Both the position numbers and the translations under genes were made by a program. Below the pieces are notes generated by a model that was not told where the DNA came from, searched no databases, and saw nothing but the letters and a program-made list of their open reading frames with translations. Of a stretch of 9,235 nucleotides of DNA, positions 1 to 6,454 are shown one piece after another. This stretch comes from an uncultured Lachnobacterium sp. (GTDB taxonomy: Bacteria; Bacillota; Clostridia; Lachnospirales; Lachnospiraceae): NCBI GenBank assembly GCA_900549895.1, contig URQG01000061.1:1-9235 (forward strand), given 5' to 3'. The first letter of the stretch is position 1. Each line of letters opens with the position of its first letter.

Positions 1-29
1 CGGCAGCGTCAGATGTGTATAAGAGACAG
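1..29 (+). other. Nextera transposase adapter remnant (not genomic)
   Basis: Bases 11-29 read AGATGTGTATAAGAGACAG, the 19-base Tn5 mosaic end used in Nextera libraries. The ten bases before it match the 3' part of the read-1 adapter arm. The match is exact and lies at the very edge of the window, so this is untrimmed library sequence carried into the assembly. Genomic sequence therefore begins at base 30. Anything upstream of the carA leader, including a -35 element, is missing. Confidence 0.97.
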
Positions 30-32
30 TCC

Positions 33-57
33 TATGATATGATAAACTTTTTACAAT
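33..57 (+). promoter_or_regulatory. Possible carAB promoter -10 region
   Basis: Two overlapping TATGAT hexamers (33-38 and 38-43) and a TACAAT hexamer (52-57) each resemble a sigma-A -10 box. The matching -35 for the TATGAT copies would fall inside the adapter, so it cannot be seen. The -35 position for TACAAT (29-34) is poor and partly adapter. Use of the 38-43 box would start transcription near base 50 and give a leader of about 110 bases. AT-rich sequence makes chance matches likely. Confidence 0.35.
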
Positions 58-60
58 TTA

Positions 61-121
61 GGCAGAGGCGATACGTCTGCCGCAATGATAGCAAAAAAAG
101 AGATTCCCTCTTTTTTTTTGC
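61..121 (+). promoter_or_regulatory. Attenuator-like leader hairpins upstream of carA
   Basis: Two hairpins lie in the leader. The first pairs GGCAGA (61-66) with TCTGCC (76-81) around a nine-base loop. The second pairs GC-A7-GAG (91-102) with CTC-T9-GC (108-121), leaving two T unpaired, and so resembles an intrinsic terminator ending 39 bases before carA. AGAGG (64-68) can also pair with CCTCT (107-111), which would break both hairpins, so a switch is conceivable. I do not see the PyrR binding-loop consensus. Because the upstream sequence is lost, the second hairpin could instead be the terminator of a preceding gene. The structures are seen; the regulation is inferred. Confidence 0.4.
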
Positions 122-160
122 CAAGATGCAGGGAAACACAACAGAAAGGCAGGGCACACA

Positions 161-1231
161 ATGAAAGCTTTCTTGATACTCGAAGACGGAACCGTATTTA
201 CAGGAACAAGTATCGGTTCTACAAGAGAAGTGATCAGTGAGATCGTATTTAACACTTCTATGACAGGATATTTGGAGGTCCTTACCGACCCGTCCTATGC
301 GGGACAGGCCGTGGTTATGACTTATCCGCTGATCGGAAATTACGGAATTACACCGGATATGGAATCTGCACGTCCTTGGCCGGACGGATATATCGTAAGA
401 GAATTATCCCGTACCGCCAGCAACTTCCGCTGCGAAGGAACCATCCAGGACTTTTTGAAAAAGCATGATATTCCAGGTGTGGCAGGCATTGATACCCGTG
501 CACTGACGAAGATCCTTCGTGAGAAGGGAACCATGAACGGAATGATCACAACGAACGAAAATTACAATCTTGATGAGATCCTTCCTAAATTAAAGGAATA
601 TACAACCGGCAATGTTGTGGATAAAGTAACCTGCAGCGAGAAGAAAGTTCTTCGCGGAACCGGAAAGAAGGTCGCTTTGCTCGATCTCGGTGCGAAGAAT
701 AATATTGCAAAGTCACTGAATGCAAGAGGATGCGAAGTGGCAATCTATCCGGCACACACAAGCGCCGAGGAGATTCTTGCAACCAATCCGGATGGCATTA
801 TGCTCAGCAACGGACCGGGAGATCCGAAGGAGTGTAAGGAGATCATCGAGGAGATCCATAAATTATATGAGAGCGATGTGCCGATTTTTGCCATCTGTCT
901 CGGACACCAGCTTATGGCGCTGGCAACCGGAGCAGATACACATAAGATGAAATACGGACATCGTGGAGGAAACCATCCGGTTAAGGATTTAAAGACGAAC
1001 CGTGTCTATATTTCTTCCCAGAACCACGGATATGTGGTTGATACCGATACACTTGATCCGAATGTTGCCAAACCTGCATTTGTCAACGTCAATGATGGAA
1101 CAAATGAAGGCCTTGAATATGTCGGAAAGAACATCTTCACGGTACAGTTCCACCCGGAGGCCTGCCCTGGACCACAGGATTCCGCGTATCTGTTTGACCG
1201 TTTTATCGATATGATGGGAGGAAATAAATAA
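161..1231 (+). CDS. carA: Carbamoyl-phosphate synthase, glutamine-hydrolysing small subunit
   Basis: CarA hydrolyses glutamine and channels the ammonia to CarB, the first step shared by pyrimidine and arginine synthesis in the cytoplasm. The 356-residue product is close to the usual CarA length. The N-terminal CarA-specific domain (about 1-160) starts with a typical LEDGTVFTG segment. The class I glutamine amidotransferase domain (about 168-356) carries LSNGPGDP (215-222), the nucleophile elbow AICLGHQ with Cys246, the SQNHGY segment (286-291), and the HPEA motif giving His331 and Glu333, so the Cys-His-Glu triad is intact. The ATG is preceded by a modest purine-rich site (AAAGG 145-149, AGGG 151-154). 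Its stop codon shares one base with the carB start, which indicates translational coupling and matched subunit supply. Nothing looks truncated. Confidence 0.97.
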   Translation: MKAFLILEDGTVFTGTSIGSTREVISEIVFNTSMTGYLEVLTDPSYAGQAVVMTYPLIGNYGITPDMESARPWPDGYIVRELSRTASNFRCEGTIQDFLKKHDIPGVAGIDTRALTKILREKGTMNGMITTNENYNLDEILPKLKEYTTGNVVDKVTCSEKKVLRGTGKKVALLDLGAKNNIAKSLNARGCEVAIYPAHTSAEEILATNPDGIMLSNGPGDPKECKEIIEEIHKLYESDVPIFAICLGHQLMALATGADTHKMKYGHRGGNHPVKDLKTNRVYISSQNHGYVVDTDTLDPNVAKPAFVNVNDGTNEGLEYVGKNIFTVQFHPEACPGPQDSAYLFDRFIDMMGGNK

Positions 1232-4200
1232 TGCCAAGAAATAAAGAGATTAAAAAAGTATTAGTGATCGGTTCCGGCCCGATCGTCATCGGACAGGCAG
1301 CAGAGTTCGATTACGCCGGAACACAGGCATGCCGTTCCTTAAAAGAAGAGGGCGTAGAAGTATGTCTCGTTAACTCAAACCCTGCAACCATCATGACCGA
1401 TAAGCAGATCGCAGATCAGGTATACATTGAGCCGCTTACCGTTGACGTATTAAAAGAGATCATCTTGAAAGAGAAGCCGGACAGCGTCCTTCCTACACTC
1501 GGAGGACAGGCAGGATTAAATCTTGGTATGGAGCTTGCCGAGTCGGGATTCCTTGAGGAGCATGGAGTAAAGCTGATCGGTACGACTGCGGAAACGATTT
1601 TTAAGGCTGAGGATCGTCAGGCATTCAAGGATACGATGGAGAAGATCGGTGAGCCTTGTGCCGCATCGCAGGTTGTTAATACTGTAGAGGATGGTATCAA
1701 GTTTACGAATACCATCGGATATCCGGTTGTGCTTCGTCCTGCTTTCACACTTGGAGGAAGCGGTGGCGGTATTGCCCACAACGAGCAGGAGCTTGTGGAT
1801 ATCTTAAGTAACGGACTTCGTTTGAGCCGTGTCGGTGAGGTGCTGGTAGAGCGCTGCATCGCCGGATGGAAGGAAGTTGAGTACGAGGTAATGCGTGATG
1901 CGAACGGCAACTGTATTACCGTATGTAACATGGAGAACATCGATCCGGTCGGCGTGCATACCGGAGATTCCATCGTAGTTGCTCCGTCACAGACACTCGG
2001 AGATAAGGAATACCAGATGCTCCGTAGTTCTGCATTAAACATTATCGATGAGTTAAAGATTACCGGAGGATGTAACGTACAGTACGCTTTGAATCCGGAT
2101 TCATTCGAATATTGTGTCATCGAGGTTAACCCTCGAGTATCCCGTTCTTCCGCTTTGGCATCCAAAGCAACCGGATATCCGATCGCCAAGGTTACCGCGA
2201 AGATCGCTTTGGGATATACTCTTGATGAGATCAAGAATGCCATTACACAGAAGACTTACGCAAGCTTTGAGCCGATGCTTGATTACTGCGTTGTCAAGAT
2301 TCCGAGACTTCCGTTTGATAAGTTCCTGACCGCAAAGAGAACATTAAGTACACAGATGAAGGCAACCGGTGAGGTTATGAGTATCTGCGATAACTTCGAG
2401 GGCGCTTTAATGAAAGCCATCCGTTCTCTCGAGCAGCATGTGGACTGCCTGTTATCTTATGACTTCTCGAACTTGAATGATGAGGAGCTTGATGCACAGC
2501 TTCATGTTGTGGATGACCGTAGAATCTGGGTGATTGCAGAGGCTCTGCGCCGTGGCGTATCTTACGATCACATCTATGAAGTTACGAAGATCGATCGCTG
2601 GTTTATCGACAAGATCGCAATCCTTGTTGAGATGGAGAAGAGACTTCAGAATGAAGAACTTACCGTGGATCTCTTAAAGGAAGCAAAGAGAATCGAGTTC
2701 CCGGACAATGTCATCGCAAGACTGACAGGCAAGACCGAGGAAGAGATCAAAGAGATGCGTTATGCCAACGGAATCGTTGCTGCATACAAGATGGTAGATA
2801 CCTGTGCGGCTGAGTTCGCGGCAGAGACACCATATTACTATAGTGTGTACGGAAGTGAGAATGAGGCGGTTGAGACAAAGCCACAGAAGAAGGTCCTCGT
2901 TCTTGGATCCGGTCCGATCCGTATCGGACAGGGTATTGAGTTCGACTTCTGTTCCGTACATTGTACATGGGCTTTCGCAAAGGAAGGCTGGGAGACGGTT
3001 ATCATCAACAACAACCCTGAAACCGTATCAACCGACTTTGATATTGCAGACAAGCTTTACTTCGAGCCACTGACGGCGGAAGATGTTGAGAGCATTGTCA
3101 ATATCGAGAAGCCGGACGGCGCAGTCGTACAGTTCGGTGGACAGACTGCTATCAAGCTGACCGAAGCGTTAATGAAGATGGGCGTTAAGATCCTTGGAAC
3201 CAAGGCAGAAGATGTTGATGCGGCCGAGGATCGTGAGCTTTTCGATGAGATCCTTGAGAAAACGCATATTCCGAGAGCTGCCGGTGGAACGGTATTTACC
3301 GCAGAGGAAGCCAAGGAAGTTGCCAATCGTCTCGGTTATCCGGTACTTGTTCGTCCGTCTTACGTACTTGGCGGACAGGGTATGAAGATCGCCTTTAACG
3401 ATGAGGAGATTGAAGAGTTCATTGGAATCATCAATCGTATTGCACAGGATCATCCGATCCTTGTTGATAAATATTTACAGGGTAAGGAAATCGAGGTTGA
3501 TGCCGTATGCGACGGAACCGACATTCTCATCCCTGGTATCATGGAGCATATCGAGCGTACCGGTGTCCATTCCGGAGACAGTATTTCGGTATATCCGGCT
3601 CCTACGATCAGTGATAAGGTTAAGGAGACGATTGTAGAGTATACAAAGCGTCTTGCACAGGCACTGCATGTAATCGGATTGATCAACATCCAGTTCATCG
3701 CGATGAACGAGGAAGTATATGTCATCGAGGTAAACCCGCGTTCTTCCAGAACGGTTCCATATATCAGTAAGGTAACCGGTATTCCGATCGTTGATCTTGC
3801 TACCAAGATAATCATCGGAAACACGATCCGCGGACTCGGATACGAGCCTGGACTTGCACCGGTTGCAGATTACATCGCAATCAAGATGCCGGTATTCTCA
3901 TTCGAGAAGCTGCGTGGTGCGGAGATCAGCCTTGGACCTGAGATGAAATCCACCGGCGAGTGCCTTGGTATCGCCAAGTCCTTTAACGAGGCACTGTACA
4001 AAGCATTCTTAGGAGCCGGCGTACAGCTTCCGAAGCATAAGCAGATGATCATGACCGTAAAGGATGCCGATAAGCCTGAGGCAGTCGGTGTTGCAAAGCG
4101 TTTTGAGGCGCTCGGATACAAGATCTATGCAACAAGAAGTACGGCCAAGTACTTACAGGAGCATGGTGTCAATGCATTGCGTGTCAACAAGATCACGCAG

Positions 4201-4437
4201 GAGTCGCCGAACGTCATGGATCTGATCCTTGGACACAAGATCGACCTTGTTATCGATACACCTACACAGGGTAACGGCGATAAGACGAGAGACGGATTCC
4301 TGATCCGCCGTAATGCGATCGAGACCGGTGTCTACTGTATTACTGCGATGGATACTGCAAATGCACTTGCCCGTTCCCTTGAAACAGCGAACGGACAGCT
4401 CACTCCGGTTGATATTGCTACTGTTAAAAACGTGTAA
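1231..4437 (+). CDS. carB: Carbamoyl-phosphate synthase large subunit
   Basis: CarB makes carbamoyl phosphate from bicarbonate, ammonia delivered by CarA and two ATP. At 1068 residues it is full length. The order is carboxyphosphate ATP-grasp half (about 1-400), oligomerisation domain (about 401-550), carbamate-phosphorylating ATP-grasp half (about 551-935) and C-terminal MGS-like allosteric domain (about 936-1068). The halves are internal homologues: SGPIVIGQAAEFDYAG (15-30) matches SGPIRIGQGIEFDF (560-573), and IEVNPRVSRSS (297-307) matches IEVNPRSSR (832-840). Residues expected in the first ATP site are present (Arg129, Arg169, Glu215, His243, Glu298, Asn300), with counterparts Arg668, Arg708, His780, Glu833 and Asn835 in the second. 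The allosteric domain keeps YATRSTAKYL (966-975), the region that binds UMP in characterised enzymes, so pyrimidine feedback is likely. A good Shine-Dalgarno, GGGAGGA at 1216-1222 inside the end of carA, sets the start. Confidence 0.98.
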   Translation: MPRNKEIKKVLVIGSGPIVIGQAAEFDYAGTQACRSLKEEGVEVCLVNSNPATIMTDKQIADQVYIEPLTVDVLKEIILKEKPDSVLPTLGGQAGLNLGMELAESGFLEEHGVKLIGTTAETIFKAEDRQAFKDTMEKIGEPCAASQVVNTVEDGIKFTNTIGYPVVLRPAFTLGGSGGGIAHNEQELVDILSNGLRLSRVGEVLVERCIAGWKEVEYEVMRDANGNCITVCNMENIDPVGVHTGDSIVVAPSQTLGDKEYQMLRSSALNIIDELKITGGCNVQYALNPDSFEYCVIEVNPRVSRSSALASKATGYPIAKVTAKIALGYTLDEIKNAITQKTYASFEPMLDYCVVKIPRLPFDKFLTAKRTLSTQMKATGEVMSICDNFEGALMKAIRSLEQHVDCLLSYDFSNLNDEELDAQLHVVDDRRIWVIAEALRRGVSYDHIYEVTKIDRWFIDKIAILVEMEKRLQNEELTVDLLKEAKRIEFPDNVIARLTGKTEEEIKEMRYANGIVAAYKMVDTCAAEFAAETPYYYSVYGSENEAVETKPQKKVLVLGSGPIRIGQGIEFDFCSVHCTWAFAKEGWETVIINNNPETVSTDFDIADKLYFEPLTAEDVESIVNIEKPDGAVVQFGGQTAIKLTEALMKMGVKILGTKAEDVDAAEDRELFDEILEKTHIPRAAGGTVFTAEEAKEVANRLGYPVLVRPSYVLGGQGMKIAFNDEEIEEFIGIINRIAQDHPILVDKYLQGKEIEVDAVCDGTDILIPGIMEHIERTGVHSGDSISVYPAPTISDKVKETIVEYTKRLAQALHVIGLINIQFIAMNEEVYVIEVNPRSSRTVPYISKVTGIPIVDLATKIIIGNTIRGLGYEPGLAPVADYIAIKMPVFSFEKLRGAEISLGPEMKSTGECLGIAKSFNEALYKAFLGAGVQLPKHKQMIMTVKDADKPEAVGVAKRFEALGYKIYATRSTAKYLQEHGVNALRVNKITQESPNVMDLILGHKIDLVIDTPTQGNGDKTRDGFLIRRNAIETGVYCITAMDTANALARSLETANGQLTPVDIATVKNV

Positions 4438-4443
4438 AATAAT

Positions 4444-4503
4444 CCCATCAGTAAAAAAGCTGGTTGGCTACTTGTAGCCTAACCAGCTTTTTTATTAGAT
4501 GGG
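4444..4503 (+). terminator. Intrinsic terminator of carAB, with extended outer stem
   Basis: The core hairpin runs from A6 (4453-4458) through GCTGGTT and GGCTA, a CTTG loop (4471-4474), TAGCC, one bulged T (4480), AACCAGC and T6 (4488-4493), starting 15 bases after the carB stop. The stem continues outward through T4452-A4494, G4451-T4495, A4450-T4496 and then CCCATC (4444-4449) with GATGGG (4498-4503), leaving only A4497 bulged. The A-tract and T-tract make it usable as a terminator on either strand. The outer GATGGG borders the structured region that follows, so alternative pairing is possible there. Confidence 0.93.
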
Positions 4504-4506
4504 TAA

Positions 4507-4585
4507 ACCACATGAGCAAGTAGGACGATAGTCCGGATTGCGAATGTTGGTCCGGGTTCGAGAGTTCGAAGAACGGAGAAGCCGG
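4507..4585 (+). ncRNA. Candidate structured RNA (two adjacent hairpins), family not recognised
   Basis: Hairpin A pairs ACCA (4507-4510) with TGGT (4548-4551), CAT (4511-4513) with ATG (4544-4546), GCAA (4516-4519) with TTGC (4538-4541), and GGAC (4523-4526) with GTCC (4531-4534), closed by a GATA loop. The interruptions look designed: tandem G-A mismatches (4514-4515 against 4542-4543), a purine-rich GTA/GGA internal loop and one bulged T (4547). Hairpin B pairs CCGG (4552-4555) with CCGG (4582-4585), then GTTC (4556-4559) with GAAC (4571-4574), leaving purine-rich GGAGAAG on its 3' side. G-A mismatches and a GNNA loop favour the plus strand; on the minus strand they become T-C mismatches and a TATC loop. 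I see no strong promoter of its own. It could be a small RNA, a 3' extension of carB mRNA or a cis element for the next operon. The pairing is seen; the role is unknown. Confidence 0.45.
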
Positions 4586-4603
4586 GATTATTTTATGTGT
4601 GCC

Positions 4604-4643
4604 TTTTATGAACCACGCTTCATAAGACGTTAAGGAAGTCTTA
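4604..4643 (+). promoter_or_regulatory. Overlapping, mutually exclusive hairpins / inverted repeats
   Basis: TTATGAA (4606-4612) is the exact reverse complement of TTCATAA (4619-4625) around a CCACGC loop, and the stem can gain two further pairs (4604-4605 with 4626-4627). TAAGAC (4623-4628) is also the reverse complement of GTCTTA (4638-4643) around a nine-base loop. The two stems share bases 4623-4627, so only one can form at a time in RNA. Since the next promoter lies downstream, these could equally be DNA operator sites for the lipid operon. Function is not established. Confidence 0.3.
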
Positions 4644-4645
4644 AG
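4630..4645 (+). promoter_or_regulatory. Candidate activator site: TTAAG direct repeat, 11-bp period
   Basis: TTAAG occurs at 4630-4634 and again at 4641-4645, exactly 11 bp apart and directly abutting the proposed -35 box at 4646. A weaker TT-starting copy (TTCAT, 4619-4623) lies another 11 bp upstream. OmpR/PhoB-family response regulators commonly bind direct repeats of this period beside the -35 box. The repeat is seen; the regulator is inferred and not identified. Confidence 0.3.
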
Positions 4646-4674
4646 TTGTATACACAATCATGCTATGGTAAAAT
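4646..4674 (+). promoter_or_regulatory. Promoter of the phospholipid operon
   Basis: TTGTAT (4646-4651) and TAAAAT (4669-4674) are separated by 17 bases, the best sigma-A spacing, and TG at 4666-4667 gives an extended -10. Transcription would begin near 4681-4683, at or next to the ATG of the first gene. A short dyad, TTGT-ATAC-ACAA (4646-4657), covers the -35 box and might be an operator. An alternative, TTAAGT (4641-4646) with TATGGT (4664-4669), is weaker and would still give only a leader of several bases. Confidence 0.6.
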
Positions 4675-4682
4675 GACATCGT

Positions 4683-5744
4683 ATGGATAGAAAAGAATTC
4701 TTTCAAAAGAACAAAAATAAAATAATTTGTTTCTTCGTCACCTTGCTCCTTGCAATCGTGACGATCTATGCCGTATTCAAAGGCAGCGGAATCTCTTTTG
4801 ATGAGTTGATGCAGAGTATCCGGGATGCATCCGGTGTGGGAATCGCGCTGGCAGCAGTGTGTATGCTTGGTTTTATTTATTTCGAGGGAGAGGCGGTCCG
4901 TGTGATCGTCAACCATATGGGATATCCCGCAAGGCGCAGCCATGGATTTGTGTATTCGGCAGCAGATGTCTATTTTTCGGCAATTACGCCTTCGGCATCC
5001 GGTGGCCAGCCGGCAAGTGCTTTTTTTATGATGAAGGACGGAATTCCCGGAACGGCAGTGATGGCAGCGTTGCTGCTGAATCTTGTTATGTATACGCTTG
5101 CAGTGGTAACACTGGGATTACTGAATTTTGTCTGTGCACCGAGACTGTTCCTTCAGTTTAGCATTGTCGGAAGAGTGTTGATCATAAGCGGAATGCTTGC
5201 TTTATCGGGACTTGCAATCCTGTTTTACATGCTTCTTAAGAAGCGGGAGATCGTGCGGAAACTGATGAAAGGGATGGCTTCGTTCCTTCGCCGCATCCAT
5301 TGTAAGCGGCTGGCACAGAAGCTTGAGAAGAAGATCAATAAGGCATTGGAAGAGTACGGACAGTGTGTATCATTGATTTTTAACAATAAAGCGATGCTGA
5401 TCAAAGTGTATGTGCTCAATTTTTTGCAGCGCTTGTCGCAGATTCTTGTAACAATCGTAGCATTTGCTGCCTTACATGGAAATATTCGCACGCTTCCACG
5501 CCTGCTTGCAACACAAATCTATGTAGTGCTTGGTTCCAATTGCGTGCCGATTCCGGGCGGTGTCGGCGTCACGGATTATCTGATGTTAAACGGATACAAG
5601 CAGCTGATGGAAAAGACTGCGGCTTACCAGCTTGAAATATTGAGCCGAGGTCTGTCGTTTTATGTATGTATTTTTGTGAGTATGGTGACAGTGGTTATCG
5701 GCTATTTGGTACAAAGGAAAAACACGAGGGAGAAAATGAAATGA
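4683..5744 (+). CDS. Flippase-like LPG_synthase_TM (YbhN/MprF N-terminal type) membrane protein
   Basis: This 353-residue integral membrane protein resembles the lysylphosphatidylglycerol synthase transmembrane family, that is, the flippase half of MprF without the aminoacyl-transferase half. Hydrophobic segments lie at roughly 14-33, 51-69, 121-150, 158-185, 236-265 and 324-343. The family-like conserved loops are TPSASGGQPASAFF (102-115) and PIPGGVGVTDY (289-299). The 186-235 stretch is basic and probably cytoplasmic. Relatives are proposed to move lipids or lipid-linked molecules across the membrane, but no substrate can be assigned here. It is the first gene of the operon and overlaps pssA by four bases, so phosphatidylserine, phosphatidylethanolamine or a derivative is a reasonable guess. 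The start is forced: an in-frame TGA lies at 4674-4676 and the next in-frame ATG (4809) would delete the first membrane segment. No Shine-Dalgarno precedes the ATG. Confidence 0.85.
   Translation: MDRKEFFQKNKNKIICFFVTLLLAIVTIYAVFKGSGISFDELMQSIRDASGVGIALAAVCMLGFIYFEGEAVRVIVNHMGYPARRSHGFVYSAADVYFSAITPSASGGQPASAFFMMKDGIPGTAVMAALLLNLVMYTLAVVTLGLLNFVCAPRLFLQFSIVGRVLIISGMLALSGLAILFYMLLKKREIVRKLMKGMASFLRRIHCKRLAQKLEKKINKALEEYGQCVSLIFNNKAMLIKVYVLNFLQRLSQILVTIVAFAALHGNIRTLPRLLATQIYVVLGSNCVPIPGGVGVTDYLMLNGYKQLMEKTAAYQLEILSRGLSFYVCIFVSMVTVVIGYLVQRKNTREKMK
5726..5732 (+). promoter_or_regulatory. Ribosome binding site deciding the pssA start
   Basis: GAGGGAG sits inside the 3' end of the upstream membrane-protein gene, eight bases before the ATG at 5741. 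It selects that ATG over the in-frame upstream ATG at 5666. Confidence 0.8.
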
Positions 5745-6445
5745 TTGGATTTTATGATTATACGGTAATACTGACGTATTTGTCGATTTTGTCGGGAACC
5801 GCCGGAATTATATTGTGCTTAAACGGAATCGGACATCCATATCTGGGAATGTTCTTTTTGTTGTTTTCGGGATTATGTGACACATTTGATGGAAAAGTCG
5901 CACGTATGAAAAAGGATCGTACCGCAGAGATGAAACGCTTTGGAATTCAGATCGATTCGCTTGCGGATCTGATTGCGTTCGGCGTATTGCCGGCATGTAT
6001 CGGTATGGCGATGTTTCGCAGCCGTATACAGCTGCAGGTGTTTTCCGGACCGAAGATCGCTTTATTGCAGAACTATCCGATTATTTATCAGAGTGTGCTG
6101 ACAACAATTGCAATCCTTTACGTGCTCGCTGCGATGATCCGTCTTGCCTATTTTAATGTGATGGAGGAGTCTGATCAGAATCGCGACAAGAATGGAGAAA
6201 AGGCTTATACCGGACTCCCAGTAACCAGTGCCGCGCTGATCTTTCCGGCAGTCATGATCTTACATATTCTGATCAAGGCGGACCTTACTCTTATGTATTT
6301 TGGAGTAATGATCGTTGTTGGAATTCTTTTCCTGTCGAAGTTTAAATTGAAGAAACCAAAGAATGCTGCGATCGCGATCATGATCGCATTCGGAGCACTT
6401 GAGTTTCTATTGCTTTTGGTCAAACTGATTATGTGTGGAAAGTAG
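5741..6445 (+). CDS. pssA: CDP-diacylglycerol-serine O-phosphatidyltransferase
   Basis: The enzyme transfers phosphatidyl from CDP-diacylglycerol to serine, giving phosphatidylserine and CMP at the membrane. The 234-residue product has the CDP-alcohol phosphatidyltransferase signature after the first two membrane segments: Asp47, Asp50, Gly51, Ala54, Arg55, Gly68, Asp72 and Asp76, the aspartates expected to hold metal and substrate. Between Arg55 and Gly68 there are twelve residues (MKKDRTAEMKRF) rather than the usual eight or so, an insertion I associate with clostridial homologues. About six hydrophobic segments are visible (for example 11-29, 33-46, 118-140, 161-178, 184-200, 209-231). Serine specificity is inferred mainly from psd next door, since the motif alone fits other CDP-alcohol transferases such as PgsA. 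ATG is chosen because it forms an ATGA overlap with the preceding stop and has a strong ribosome site. Confidence 0.88.
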   Translation: MIGFYDYTVILTYLSILSGTAGIILCLNGIGHPYLGMFFLLFSGLCDTFDGKVARMKKDRTAEMKRFGIQIDSLADLIAFGVLPACIGMAMFRSRIQLQVFSGPKIALLQNYPIIYQSVLTTIAILYVLAAMIRLAYFNVMEESDQNRDKNGEKAYTGLPVTSAALIFPAVMILHILIKADLTLMYFGVMIVVGILFLSKFKLKKPKNAAIAIMIAFGALEFLLLLVKLIMCGK

Positions 6446-6454
6446 AGGGCACAG

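Noticed and set aside
30..164. Open frame running from the contig edge (ATG at 39) to a TGA overlapping the carA ATG
   Set aside because: It has no ribosome site, reads through the A- and T-tracts of the terminator-like hairpin and gives a low-complexity product. It is most likely non-coding leader, although the tail of a truncated upstream gene cannot be fully excluded.
1617..2243. 208-codon open frame on the minus strand inside carB
   Set aside because: It lies wholly antisense to a conserved, biased coding region, has no recognisable product and is a codon-usage shadow.
4552..4570. tRNA T-arm-like string (GGGTTCGAGA)
   Set aside because: The 3' side of the T stem does not pair and there is no acceptor stem, anticodon arm or CCA context, so it is not a tRNA.
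4595..4633. 12-codon open frame downstream of GGAGAAG
   Set aside because: The spacing from GGAG to the ATG is about 16 bases, too long for good initiation, and the frame overlaps the hairpin region. It is too short to separate from chance.
5666..5740. Upstream in-frame ATG that would lengthen PssA by 25 residues
   Set aside because: It has no ribosome site and overlaps the membrane-protein gene more deeply, whereas the ATG at 5741 has GAGGGAG and an ATGA junction.
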